From the NCBI GenBank assembly GCA_013112715.1, contig JABFGB010000005.1, positions 62,001 to 126,000 on the forward strand: a stretch of 64,000 bases of DNA, written 5' to 3'. The stretch is from Chloroflexota bacterium. GTDB lineage: Bacteria; Chloroflexota; Anaerolineae; Aggregatilineales; J027. Shown here piece by piece: positions 17,809-26,735 of this stretch (positions are counted from its first letter, which is position 1; every line of letters starts with the position of its first letter). The notes under the pieces were generated by a model. The model was given only the letters and a program-made list of their open reading frames with translations. It was not told where the DNA came from and ran no database searches. A program made the position numbers and the translations under genes.

Positions 17809-19965
17809 TTATTCCACCGTGATTGTCATAGGTGTACCCCGATAGAAAATGCGGAAGGTCACGCGCTTCCAATGTTCAGGCAAATGTGGACGGGTGATCG
17901 GGCCGTTTTCCGTCAATTCCAATCCACACAACCCCTTTACAACGGCCTGCCATACCCCACCACAACAGGCCGCATGGATGCCATCACGCACATTACCTTT
18001 ATGGTCATCCAAATCTAGGGTAGCCGCATAGATGAAATAGTCATAGGCTTCTTCATTTAGGCCTAGATGAGCCGCCACAATCGCGTGCATGGCCGGACTC
18101 AGTGATGACCCGTGATCCACCACTCCCGAATACTCATTCCAATTGCGGCGCAGGAAAGCATCATCACCTAACTGATTTCCAAGCAGGGCCATCAGCATCA
18201 CCACATCAGCTTGTTTGATAACCCGCGACACTTGGGTTTTGGCATGGCCTAAAATCATGTCCATATTAGTGGTACGTGGAGTATAATCCTCCAAATTGAT
18301 CGGCTTCAGCCGCTCAAAGAAATTCTCGAATTGCTCAAATACCCCATTCTCCATGGGAATCCACATTTTTTCGGCAACCGTTTGCCAGTGGTCAAAAACG
18401 GCATCGGATAGACCAAGCTGTTCAACTAATCGGGCGGCATCGGCAGGGTAGTGTTCTTGTAAGTACGCCCAAACACCAAGCGCCTCTTGCAAATGCCAAA
18501 CTACCATCCGGTTGGTAAACACGCTGTTGTCAATATTTTCGTGATATTCGTCCGGGCCGATTTGCTGACGAAGTTCATAACGATCAAACGCTTGGTCATA
18601 TTCGACGCGGCTGCCCCAAAATTTGGCCGTATCCAGCACGATTTCTGCTCCATACTGCCGGAGCCAATCATGGTCGTGCGTCCAGTGCCAATAGTGCAAA
18701 ATGGCATAGGCAATGTCTGTCGAAATATGCTGCTCATGATCCCCTGTCCAAATGCGAATTGGGTTGCCGTCCAGCCCTGTCACCCAGCGCGGTGTGGTTT
18801 CTTCACCTGTATCAGCACTCTCCCACGGGAACATCGCGCCCTGATAGCCCAACTCAGCCGCTTTGTGGCGAGCGCCCGGCAGATTGTGATAGCGATACAT
18901 CAATAAACGCCGTGCCAAATCCGGCTGGGCAAGGGTAAGCGGTGGCAGGATAAATAATTCGGTGTCCCAAAATACATGCCCCTTATATCCGTGCCCGCTC
19001 AGTGTCTTTGCGCCAATACTGACCCGTTCCTCATGTGTTGGGCTGGCGATTAGAAAATGATAGGTACAGAAACGCACGGCACGTTGGGCTATTTCGTCGC
19101 CTTCAATTTGAATGTCGAAATGCTGCCAATAGGCATCCCACGCTTTAACGTGGTCGGCGTATAGGGTCGCGTAACCAGATTGAACCGCCGAACGGAGTGT
19201 ACTCACCGCATTGGTAACTGGGTCTTGCCCTTCGCGGCTGGTATGAAGTGATACCAGTTTGGTCAGCACCACTTTTTGGTTTTGGGAGACCTCAAACTTG
19301 CTCTGATAGCCTTCCGCATTCATTTGGATGGTTGCGGTTGCTCCCTCGAGTTGCAGATGGGCTGCCATGCTAATTTCATATCCGCTTGGCGCAGTTTTCC
19401 CATGTACAGTCACAAAGGGCTGGCCTTCAACGGATTCGAGAAAACCCCAATGATTCACGCCTTCGTCATGACCTGAAGTAGCTTCGAGAGGGGCATTCAC
19501 CTCAATCGTATGTTCGCCTTCATTCAGTACCTGCACCAACACTTGCACTCCCATCATATGGGGATTGGCAAGGCTGGCAAATCTTTCAAAAGCAAAACGT
19601 ACCGTGTCACCATTTGGGGAACGCCACAGTACCCCCCGCCGCAAAACTGCCTCTTTCAGATTCAAGGTACGATCATAACCGAGGATTTTGCCTTCCGTAA
19701 GCCGAAACCAAACGCCATTTACGGCAATACGGAGCGACAGCCAATTGGGGAGCGGCACTAATTCCGGTACTATCTGTTGCGAGGTCTGGTTAAAAATACC
19801 CGCCGCCAGCGTTAAGGCACTATCGTTGGGATACCCCTCCTCAAAACTACCGCGCACCCCTACCAAGCCATTGCCGATGGTATAGATTGTTTCTGAATGT
19901 AATAGTTGACCGGGTTTAAAGGGATATTCGGTCACTTCCCATTGTCTACGTTCAAAAGACCTCAT
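17809..19965 (-). CDS. GH65 alpha-disaccharide phosphorylase
   Basis: 718 residues. An N-terminal beta-sandwich (residues 1-260) leads into an (alpha/alpha)6 barrel. The general-acid Glu is in GPDEYHE (about residue 473); GHVFWDTELFILP and the C-terminal GSSLSPAMH phosphate site are typical. GH65 enzymes phosphorolyse maltose, trehalose, kojibiose or nigerose to beta-glucose 1-phosphate and glucose; which one cannot be decided by eye. No signal peptide, so it acts in the cytoplasm on imported sugar. Overlaps the LacI gene by ATGA. Confidence 0.93.
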   Translation of the reverse strand: MRSFERRQWEVTEYPFKPGQLLHSETIYTIGNGLVGVRGSFEEGYPNDSALTLAAGIFNQTSQQIVPELVPLPNWLSLRIAVNGVWFRLTEGKILGYDRTLNLKEAVLRRGVLWRSPNGDTVRFAFERFASLANPHMMGVQVLVQVLNEGEHTIEVNAPLEATSGHDEGVNHWGFLESVEGQPFVTVHGKTAPSGYEISMAAHLQLEGATATIQMNAEGYQSKFEVSQNQKVVLTKLVSLHTSREGQDPVTNAVSTLRSAVQSGYATLYADHVKAWDAYWQHFDIQIEGDEIAQRAVRFCTYHFLIASPTHEERVSIGAKTLSGHGYKGHVFWDTELFILPPLTLAQPDLARRLLMYRYHNLPGARHKAAELGYQGAMFPWESADTGEETTPRWVTGLDGNPIRIWTGDHEQHISTDIAYAILHYWHWTHDHDWLRQYGAEIVLDTAKFWGSRVEYDQAFDRYELRQQIGPDEYHENIDNSVFTNRMVVWHLQEALGVWAYLQEHYPADAARLVEQLGLSDAVFDHWQTVAEKMWIPMENGVFEQFENFFERLKPINLEDYTPRTTNMDMILGHAKTQVSRVIKQADVVMLMALLGNQLGDDAFLRRNWNEYSGVVDHGSSLSPAMHAIVAAHLGLNEEAYDYFIYAATLDLDDHKGNVRDGIHAACCGGVWQAVVKGLCGLELTENGPITRPHLPEHWKRVTFRIFYRGTPMTITVE

Positions 19966-20975
19966 TGACCAAAATCTCCAAGACTGCTTGCTCGAACGAC
20001 AAGCGTGGGTAAAAGTAGATGCTGTTGTGGAACAAATGACTCGTCATCAATCTGTTGGACGAGCATCTCAACCATCAACGCGGCAACATCTTGAATCGGC
20101 TGACGCACCGAAGTTAATGGTGGAGTTAGAAATTCTCCCAGTGGGATATCGTCAAAACCTGTGATCGCAGCACGACAGCCCCTGTCACGTAGCGCCTGCA
20201 TTGCCCCCAAAGCAATCGTATCGCTCATAGCAACGATTCCGGTCGGGAGCGTTGGTAAATCTAACAAGGCTTGAGCGGCTAGATAACCATCGGACACGCG
20301 ATGTTCTGCAACTACTACTAACTCTGGGTTATAGAGTACGCCTGCTTCTGTAAGAGCCGTCACATAACCTCGGTAGCGGGCATCCCCAGAGACCGAACCC
20401 TCTGGCTCACGGATTAAAGCGATTTGGCGATGTCCCTGTTCAATAAGATGCTGGGTTGCCATACGAATCCCATTCATGCCATCCACGTCTACCCAACACG
20501 TTTCTTTATCCAGAGGCGAGGTGCTCTGCCCAAATGCTACGAACGGGAATTTGATCTTGTGCAGATGCCGTATACGCACGTCGTTATGTACGGTATGCGA
20601 TAGAATAAATCCGTCTACCCGCTGGCTCTTGATAAGATCATCGTAAACGGCTAATCCGTTTTCGGCAGGAGCACGTACTAGGAGCAGATGACGACCACGT
20701 TGTTCGGTATAAAACATTGTGTAATGTAAAAACTCTTCTAAAATAGCATTAACATCCCCCGGGCTTGGGCCAAAGTTCCAAGGGTACCCGACGATACGAG
20801 CGCGGTTATCACGCAGGCTCTGAGCGCCGATGCGCGGCACGTAACCCAAACGCTCTACCACGTCCATCACCTTTTGACGAGTTTCCTCGCTAATATGGCC
20901 TTTACTGTTGAGCACATACGAGACTGTTGTGACCGACACACCAGCTTCACGTGCCACTTCCCGAATTGAAATCAT
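19962..20975 (-). CDS. LacI-family repressor of the disaccharide operon
   Basis: 337 residues. The HTH is at the N-terminus (IREVAREAGVSVTTVSYVLN), then the hinge PRIGAQSLRDN and a sugar-binding core ending in TSVRQPIQDVA. The frame is open 210 bases further upstream, but 20975 is chosen because LacI proteins begin at the HTH and the ATG overlaps the upstream stop as ATGA. It lies inside the operon it probably controls through the TGAAACGTTTCA site at 25088-25099. Confidence 0.93.
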   Translation of the reverse strand: MISIREVAREAGVSVTTVSYVLNSKGHISEETRQKVMDVVERLGYVPRIGAQSLRDNRARIVGYPWNFGPSPGDVNAILEEFLHYTMFYTEQRGRHLLLVRAPAENGLAVYDDLIKSQRVDGFILSHTVHNDVRIRHLHKIKFPFVAFGQSTSPLDKETCWVDVDGMNGIRMATQHLIEQGHRQIALIREPEGSVSGDARYRGYVTALTEAGVLYNPELVVVAEHRVSDGYLAAQALLDLPTLPTGIVAMSDTIALGAMQALRDRGCRAAITGFDDIPLGEFLTPPLTSVRQPIQDVAALMVEMLVQQIDDESFVPQQHLLLPTLVVRASSLGDFGQ

Positions 20976-21604
20976 GCGTGTTTTTCCTGAGATGATCGAA
21001 ACTCTGCAAGGCGATTTAAGGCAGCCGCCGTGCCTATGGCAGCAACCGCGCTCCATGTCAACAAAATCCATAACATAGGGAGCGCCGTACTGATCGCGGA
21101 TAGAAGCATAACTCCTATCACGACAGCGAATGTGAAAAGTGGGTTTTTGAGGGTCATCACCAAAGCGTTGCGGGTCGCCCCCCAAACAGATGGGTTGTCC
21201 ATTTCATAGTACAATGTCCACGTATATAGCACGATCCCGCACCATACAAATATGCTGCACAACCATGCAAGTCGCAGACAGTAAACCGCAAAACCTGGCA
21301 CATCATTATAGGCCAAAAAATTGGAAAATGTGACCCCCACAAACAATACATTCACCATACCCCAAGGCAAAGCCCGCCATAAATTCTTGCGGAATGTTTC
21401 CCAAAACAGGCCGAGATCAGCAGTGGTGGGTTCGGTCTGTGTTTCATAAGCCATCCTCACCAATGCACTGTAAGCAGCAGGGGCAGTGACAATTGGCAGC
21501 GAGAGCAACAAAAACGCAAGATTGCCCCATATATAGGCATAACCGTTTCGTCGCACGCTGTTCATGCCTTGCAATACCACACCACACCCCTGCAAAATTG
21601 CCAT
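20972..21604 (-). CDS. DUF624 (YesL-like) membrane protein
   Basis: 210 residues with about five hydrophobic helices. The N-terminal GYAYIWGNLAFLLLSLPIVTAPAAYSAL and the Trp/Arg-rich FRKNLWRALPWGMVN match the YesL/DUF624 family. These proteins recur beside MalFG-type importers in carbohydrate loci; their role is unknown. It starts seven bases after the permease gene and overlaps lacI. Confidence 0.85.
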   Translation of the reverse strand: MAILQGCGVVLQGMNSVRRNGYAYIWGNLAFLLLSLPIVTAPAAYSALVRMAYETQTEPTTADLGLFWETFRKNLWRALPWGMVNVLFVGVTFSNFLAYNDVPGFAVYCLRLAWLCSIFVWCGIVLYTWTLYYEMDNPSVWGATRNALVMTLKNPLFTFAVVIGVMLLSAISTALPMLWILLTWSAVAAIGTAAALNRLAEFRSSQEKHA

Positions 21605-21610
21605 ATCGGT

Positions 21611-22594
21611 TTATCCTTTTAGTCCTGTGTAACTGACCCCCTCTACAAAATATCGTTGAAACATAAAGAAAATCAAGGCTAAGGGCAAGGTGGTAATTAC
21701 CGAACCTGCCAGAAAAGAGTGCCAACGAAGCTGCTCCCCAAATTCGCCGCGTAGGAATGACAACCCCAAAGGTAGCGTCCACAATTCGCTCTTGGATGAG
21801 ACCAACAGCAGCACTTGGAGAAACTCATTCCACATACCCTGAAAGCTGAAAATCGCTAGGGCAGTCATCGCAGGCGTGGAAATAGGTAGGATGAGACGGA
21901 AGAAGATGGTAAAACGACCTGCACCATCTACCATTGCGGCTTCTTCTAGCTCTTTGGGGATAGATTCAAAAAACTGCTTCATCAAAAACACCCCAAATAG
22001 ACTGGCAGAAAATGGAATAATCAGGGCGGGATAACTGTTGAGCAGACCAATCTCCTTTAGTAAGATAAAACGTGGCAGCAACAGCACTATCCCCGGAATC
22101 ATCAACAGGCTTAACACAAAAAAGAAAATGATGCGATTGCCAGGAAATTTGAGGCGAGCCAGTGAATATCCGGCAAGCGAATCAAACAAAAGGCGTAGGA
22201 ACATCACCCCCAATGACACAAAAGCAGTATTAAACAACCAGCGCGGTAACTTTTGATCGAAAATTTCTCGATAGCCGTCAAGGGTTGGATTAAAGGTAAG
22301 CTCTTTCGACGTTTCGTCCGCCGGAAGCACTGTTTTCCGCTCCCGCCCTGCGTCATCAATAATGGTGGGTTCACAGGTTACATCCACCGGGGGCACGGGC
22401 ACCAGCGATTGCGGATAGGATTGGATAGCAGGCAAGCATTTGAACGAATTACTGATCGTAAAAAGAAATGGCAGGATTTGTATCAACGCGAAAATCACCA
22501 GAATGGTATAACCAATCGTCGGCATGGCGACATTAATCATTCGTCGGGTGCCGCTGCGAGCCTGTTGGGTTTGTGCGGAGGCAATGGTTGTCAT
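21611..22594 (-). CDS. Carbohydrate ABC permease, MalG type
   Basis: 327 residues with six predicted membrane helices and the EAA loop EAAMVDGAGRFTIFFRLILP, which contacts the ATPase. Between helices 1 and 2 there is an enlarged external loop (about residues 52-110) containing several Pro and two Cys. No ATPase gene is in this operon, so it probably uses a shared MsmK/MalK-type ATPase encoded elsewhere. AAGGAG precedes the start. Confidence 0.93.
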   Translation of the reverse strand: MTTIASAQTQQARSGTRRMINVAMPTIGYTILVIFALIQILPFLFTISNSFKCLPAIQSYPQSLVPVPPVDVTCEPTIIDDAGRERKTVLPADETSKELTFNPTLDGYREIFDQKLPRWLFNTAFVSLGVMFLRLLFDSLAGYSLARLKFPGNRIIFFFVLSLLMIPGIVLLLPRFILLKEIGLLNSYPALIIPFSASLFGVFLMKQFFESIPKELEEAAMVDGAGRFTIFFRLILPISTPAMTALAIFSFQGMWNEFLQVLLLVSSKSELWTLPLGLSFLRGEFGEQLRWHSFLAGSVITTLPLALIFFMFQRYFVEGVSYTGLKG

Positions 22595-22606
22595 CTAAAA
22601 GTCTCC

Positions 22607-23704
22607 TTACCAATTGGCTCGTTCGCCGCCAAAAAATCGGCGCTGCAAGACGGTGAAGATGAATATGATCACAAACAGAATCATCGCTGTAGCGGTTGCC
22701 AACCCCATGTTGGAGCCAGTACCAAACGCATTGCGATATACCAAGACAGCAACGGTTAACGTCGCATCACCTCCCCCGATGATATACACTTGGTCAAACA
22801 CTTGAAAACAACCGATTAATCCCAGCGTAATGACAAAAAATGTCGTGGGTCTGAGAAGGGGAACAGTCACTTTACGGAAGATTTGCCATATATTCGCACC
22901 ATCAATCGCGGCTGCCTCGTACACATAGGATGGGATGTTTTGTAAGGCAGCGAGAAAAATCACCATCAGCGTACCAATGGTTGTCCATGTATTTAAGATC
23001 ATAATCATCAGCATCGTTACACTGGGGCCGCTGATCCAGTCCCATGTCCGTAATCCGTAATGTTTCTCACTGGCCCAATCACCGACATCGGCGCGGGTGA
23101 CCCCGAATTGTTTCAGTACCCAATGAAACACACCTGTTGAATCATCCGTCCAATTGATGGCTTTATCGCCATAGGAAGGATACAACAATTCAATGAAGGC
23201 ATTAACCAAGCCCCCGCGCGAAAAAAGCCAAAGGAACACAATCGAAATCACCACTGAAGAGGTGATCGAAGGTAGATAAGCAATCGTGCGAAATGTGCCA
23301 CGTGCCTTCAGCCATTTCTGATTGACAATCACCGCCAGAATTAGCGCGATTAACGTCTGGGTCGGTACCACTCCAATGACATAATAGGTTGTGTTTTTAA
23401 CGGCGGTAAAAAATCGAGTTTGGCGGCGACCCTCTTGGGTCAGCAATTGTTGATAATTATCATCGCCAATGGTTTCAAAGGCATCATCATCTCGCAGAGG
23501 CGTAATGCCATTCCAGTCGGTGAAGCTGATATACACGGCCATGACCAGTGGAATCACCAAAAACACAACGAATATGATCAGCGCTGGGGCCAAAAACAGA
23601 TAACCCGCAACCGTTTCCTCAAATTTGGTGGTTCGCATGGTCGTAACCTTTTGGGGAGGTATGGTGGGAACAGACTCGCTGATAGGGCTTTTTTCGTCAA
23701 TCAT
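22607..23704 (-). CDS. Carbohydrate ABC permease, MalF type
   Basis: 365 residues. The start at 23704 (MIDEKSP) has AAAGGG 5 nt upstream; the frame is open further 5' but that part overlaps the intercistronic hairpin. It has a cytoplasmic N-terminus of about 35 residues, six or more membrane helices and the EAA loop EAAAIDGANIWQIFRKVTVP. The first external loop is enlarged and a second (GVTRADVGDWASEKHYGLRTWDW) follows helix 3. Pairs with the MalG-type gene 12 bases downstream. Confidence 0.92.
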   Translation of the reverse strand: MIDEKSPISESVPTIPPQKVTTMRTTKFEETVAGYLFLAPALIIFVVFLVIPLVMAVYISFTDWNGITPLRDDDAFETIGDDNYQQLLTQEGRRQTRFFTAVKNTTYYVIGVVPTQTLIALILAVIVNQKWLKARGTFRTIAYLPSITSSVVISIVFLWLFSRGGLVNAFIELLYPSYGDKAINWTDDSTGVFHWVLKQFGVTRADVGDWASEKHYGLRTWDWISGPSVTMLMIMILNTWTTIGTLMVIFLAALQNIPSYVYEAAAIDGANIWQIFRKVTVPLLRPTTFFVITLGLIGCFQVFDQVYIIGGGDATLTVAVLVYRNAFGTGSNMGLATATAMILFVIIFIFTVLQRRFFGGERANW

Positions 23705-23753
23705 GGGAACCCTTTCTGTTAATAAATCTAGTTGGGGAAGGGCAGAAACAAAA

Positions 23754-23792
23754 GGGAGCATCCCCTCCACTTGTAGCAGATGGAACGCTCCC
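23754..23792 (-). terminator. Intercistronic hairpin after the disaccharide-binding protein gene
   Basis: GGGAGC pairs with GCTCCC (23787-23792 with 23754-23759), with further partial pairing inside, followed by TTTTGTTT on the minus strand. It probably limits read-through from the binding-protein gene into the permeases. Confidence 0.65.
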
Positions 23793-23805
23793 CAACAAAA
23801 AGTCT

Positions 23806-25029
23806 TTATTCCGCGAGAATTTCCTCGGCAATTGCCACTGAGTCTTCCAAAACCTCTTCAGGCAGCATATTGCCAGCCATCGCTTCTTTCAGGCCATTGT
23901 TGAAGGTATCAATGAAGTCGCCAAAACCAACAGGGAATTGCCAACGATGTGCATTGGCCGCACCCGTCACAAAGGCTTCAAATTCTATGCCACGAGTTTC
24001 CAGCCAGACTTCGGCAGCATCTTGACGGGCAGGCATGACACCAAAACCAGCTTCAGCAACCATCGTCGCACCTTCAGGGCCAGTCAGGAAGTTCGCCAAA
24101 GCCCATGATTCTTCAGGGTGATCGTTATCCGCAGCCACACCATAGCACACAGTAAAGGCCATCGTCGCTTCGCCAGCAGGGCCAGCAGGCAGTTCGACGA
24201 CACCATACTCAATGTCAGGATAATTTTCTTCGAGGGCACCAATGACCCAGTTGCCTTCCATCGCCATGGCAGCGCGGCCAGTCCCAAAGGCTTCACCACC
24301 CCAGCCTGAGTCGAGTTCAGAGGGAGGAGCAGCAATGCCATCTTCGACCATACCCAAGTAGAGTTCAAGGGCGGTCATGGCCTCTTCACTGTCAAAGGTT
24401 ACTTCTGTGCCATCTTCGCTCAACACCGAGCCACCGGCCTGATAGAGGAAGGGTAGCCAGCGCGGCAGTTCAGGCGGAACCACCAACCCTACAGTGTCAC
24501 CGCTGGTGAGGGCTTCAGCGGCGGCAGTCAGGTCATCCCAAGTCCAGTCATTGGTCGGATATTCCAGACCAGCCGCATCAAACAGGGCTTTATTGTATTG
24601 CAAAGCCATTGTCGAAAAGTCTTTGGGTGGGCAATAGAATGTGTCATCAATTGTAAACACATCCACTAGAGAGGGGAAAAAGCCTTCTGGGTCAACGATC
24701 ATGTCGCCCCCAGCGGCGATCACACCCGCGTCTACAAAGTCGGGAAGGCGGCTGCTGTCTACATAAAAGACATTCGGCGCGTCTCCGCTGGCAAATGCGG
24801 CTTGGAGTGTTGTGTCATATTCGGGGACAAGCTGTAAATCAACATCAATAGTTGGATTGGCCTCTTCAAAGGCTGCAATCATTTCTTCGAGCGCCGCATT
24901 TTCGGCTGGGGAGGATGACCAACCCATCAATTGGATCGTCACGGTATCTTGAGCGCGGCTAGAGGGAACACGGGCGAAAACTGCGAGAGCGAGGGTTAAG
25001 ACAAGTACGAGCGCTAGTGAGCGTTTCAT
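23806..25029 (-). CDS. Carbohydrate ABC substrate-binding protein
   Basis: 407 residues of extracellular solute-binding family 1. Signal peptide residues 1-27 (cut after SRA). The core has VTIQLMGWSSSPAENAALEEMIAAFEEANP, YNKALFDAAGLEYPTNDWTWDDL and GEATMAFTVCYGVAADNDHPEESWALANFLTGPEG, all typical. The ATG at 25029 has AGGAGG 7 nt upstream; the TTG one codon earlier is less likely. First gene of the operon, so the operator at 25088-25099 controls all seven genes down to pgmB. Confidence 0.94.
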   Translation of the reverse strand: MKRSLALVLVLTLALAVFARVPSSRAQDTVTIQLMGWSSSPAENAALEEMIAAFEEANPTIDVDLQLVPEYDTTLQAAFASGDAPNVFYVDSSRLPDFVDAGVIAAGGDMIVDPEGFFPSLVDVFTIDDTFYCPPKDFSTMALQYNKALFDAAGLEYPTNDWTWDDLTAAAEALTSGDTVGLVVPPELPRWLPFLYQAGGSVLSEDGTEVTFDSEEAMTALELYLGMVEDGIAAPPSELDSGWGGEAFGTGRAAMAMEGNWVIGALEENYPDIEYGVVELPAGPAGEATMAFTVCYGVAADNDHPEESWALANFLTGPEGATMVAEAGFGVMPARQDAAEVWLETRGIEFEAFVTGAANAHRWQFPVGFGDFIDTFNNGLKEAMAGNMLPEEVLEDSVAIAEEILAE

Positions 25030-25087
25030 CAAAAAACCTCCTAAAAAATCTCACTTGTTCAAGATGCTCTAAGGTGAAACGATTTAC

Positions 25088-25099
25088 TGAAACGTTTCA
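25088..25099 (-). promoter_or_regulatory. LacI-type operator
   Basis: A perfect 12-bp palindrome TGAAACGTTTCA with the central CG of LacI-family sites. A related half-site GTGAAACGA lies at 25074-25082. It sits just downstream of the predicted transcription start (about 25103), the classical position for blocking elongation. Confidence 0.8.
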
Positions 25100-25109
25100 C
25101 TAAAATCAT

Positions 25110-25138
25110 ATTCTGACGCATCTCCCAAGCCTTGTCAA
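25110..25138 (-). promoter_or_regulatory. Sigma-70 promoter of the disaccharide operon
   Basis: On the minus strand, TTGACA (25133-25138) and CAGAAT (25110-25115) are separated by 17 bases. Confidence 0.7.
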
Positions 25139-25248
25139 GTAGGTCGCAAAAAGTCGCGTCCGGCTGCCCTTGCGCGGTTATCCATAAGAGATTGAGAGGT
25201 ATTTTGTCGAATTGCGGGCAAAACCGCTGGGTGTGTGTATGTTAACTA

Positions 25249-26094
25249 TCATTCATCGTCACTATCCCCACCACCCTCGTTGTCATTGCCATTGTTGTCG
25301 TTGCCGTCATCGTCGTTGTCATTTTCATTGCTATTATCGTTATTGCTTCCACTGTTATCGTCAAGCGTCGGTGGTGGATTTTGAGGTGGCAACGGCGTCG
25401 AGCTGGCAGGGAGCCGTGTCGGTATTAATGAGGTATTGGTAGGAGTAGTGGTACGGGTCAAGGTTGCGTGAGGTGTACTCGTGTGGCTGGAAGTTATACT
25501 GGGCGTGCGAGAAGCAGTTCTTGTACTTGTCACGGTCAATGTGCGGGTAATAGAGACCGTAGCAGTTGGAGTTGAAGAACGCGACGGGCCAGCAGTCGGG
25601 GAACTAGTGGAAGTGTGGGTCAGAGATGTCGTAGCAGTGGCGGAGGGGGTGACCGAGGCCGTTGGCAAAGAGGTCGCTGTCAATGTATCTGTCGGCGAAT
25701 AGGTTAGGGTGGGTTGCGCTGATGGGGTGCCAACGTGTACATCATCATTGTCCAAATCAATAATCCCCGTTGCGACCAATCCTGCGCCGCCGCCAAACAA
25801 ACATACACAGGCCAATAGCAGTGCAGCAGCCATACTCAAAATCGGAGGCGGAGTGTATCGGCGATTAGGGACAGCACGATATTCCTGCAACACACTAGAT
25901 CGTATACGCGCTTGCGACTGAGCAATCTCGGCTGAGGGTACACGCACCCGCTGGATGCCGCGTGTAATCTCTAACATGGGTCGCAACGTATCAGCATAGC
26001 TGGGATATTGGCGCAAAATATCCTCAATCGGATGACCGGAGCCGAGGCGTTCCACACAATCGTTGAAAACTTCAATCATGGGCCGATCAGCCAT
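25249..26094 (-). CDS. Single-pass membrane protein with mucin-like stalk and Asp/Asn tail; probable sigma-factor partner
   Basis: 281 residues. The cytoplasmic N-terminus (about 1-85) has the pattern FNDCVERLGSGHPIEDILRQYPSYADTLRPMLE, common beside ECF sigma factors in Chloroflexota. One membrane helix (about 88-112) is followed by a Ser/Thr/Pro-rich stalk (about 120-235), then a tail almost entirely of Asp, Asn, Gly, Ser and Glu. Start at 26094: AAGGAGG at 6-nt spacing, overlapping the sigma gene by 8 bases. Translational coupling and topology suggest an anti-sigma or sensor role; no zinc-binding HC2 motif is visible, so this is inference. Confidence 0.75.
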   Translation of the reverse strand: MADRPMIEVFNDCVERLGSGHPIEDILRQYPSYADTLRPMLEITRGIQRVRVPSAEIAQSQARIRSSVLQEYRAVPNRRYTPPPILSMAAALLLACVCLFGGGAGLVATGIIDLDNDDVHVGTPSAQPTLTYSPTDTLTATSLPTASVTPSATATTSLTHTSTSSPTAGPSRSSTPTATVSITRTLTVTSTRTASRTPSITSSHTSTPHATLTRTTTPTNTSLIPTRLPASSTPLPPQNPPPTLDDNSGSNNDNSNENDNDDDGNDNNGNDNEGGGDSDDE

Positions 26095-26668
26095 AGGATT
26101 CCTCCTTGCGACCAGCATTTAATGAGCGGCGCATGGATTCAACGGCGCGAAATTGCATAGTTTTAATCGCCCCTATAGATTTCCCCATGATGTCAGCAGT
26201 TTCTTCTAGGCTCAATTGCTGCCCAAAACGTAGAACCAACACCTCCTGCTGTTCAGCGGTCAGACGTCGCATGGCCTCATGAATGGTATGAGTGCTTAGA
26301 TTGCGCAGAAAAATGATCTCCGGGTCTTGGTCAGCGGGAGCGGCAAACCATTCCTCCAATTCAATTTCAGGTTGCTGTTTGATTTTGACATGATGTGTAG
26401 CAATGGCATTTCGAGCCACCTTAAACAACCATCCTCGTAGACTGTGCCGAGGAGCATTGGGGCCACGTAGGGCTTTAACAAACTTGAGAAATACCTCACT
26501 GGCAAGGTCTTCGGCTTCATGGCGGTCATTAACCCGAAGGCGGATATATTCATAGATCGGCGGAAAATAACTTTCATAAATCTGCATCACGGCGGCCTCT
26601 TGTCCTTGTCGTGCGGCGGTGAGAAGCGCATCTTCTTCTGGAATATCCGGCAGTACCAATACGATCAT
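26087..26668 (-). CDS. ECF-type RNA polymerase sigma factor
   Basis: 193 residues from the ATG at 26668 (a TTG at 26698 is in frame). Region 2: YESYFPPIYEYIRLRVNDRHEAEDLASEVFLKF. Region 4: LTAEQQEVLVLRFGQQLSLEETADIMGKSIGAIKTMQFRA, a complete HTH. The linker between them is short, as in group 4 sigma factors. There is no strong ribosome binding site before the ATG. It overlaps the membrane partner gene downstream. Confidence 0.92.
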   Translation of the reverse strand: MIVLVLPDIPEEDALLTAARQGQEAAVMQIYESYFPPIYEYIRLRVNDRHEAEDLASEVFLKFVKALRGPNAPRHSLRGWLFKVARNAIATHHVKIKQQPEIELEEWFAAPADQDPEIIFLRNLSTHTIHEAMRRLTAEQQEVLVLRFGQQLSLEETADIMGKSIGAIKTMQFRAVESMRRSLNAGRKEESYG

Positions 26669-26706
26669 AGGCCCCAACTTTGAACGGTTGATGGTCAAAC
26701 AGTCTG

Positions 26707-26712
26707 ATTATA
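26707..26712 (-). promoter_or_regulatory. Candidate -10 box for the sigma gene
   Basis: TATAAT on the minus strand, 38 bases before the chosen ATG. No good -35 is seen at 16-18 bases. It would give a leader of about 30 nt and place the in-frame TTG (26698) within a few bases of the transcript 5' end. Confidence 0.4.
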
Positions 26713-26735
26713 ACGAGAAGTGCCACAATGGGTAT

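Noticed and set aside
20976-21185. Longer N-terminus for the LacI regulator
   Set aside because: It overlaps DUF624 in another frame and precedes the HTH; the ATGA overlap at 20975 is the natural start.
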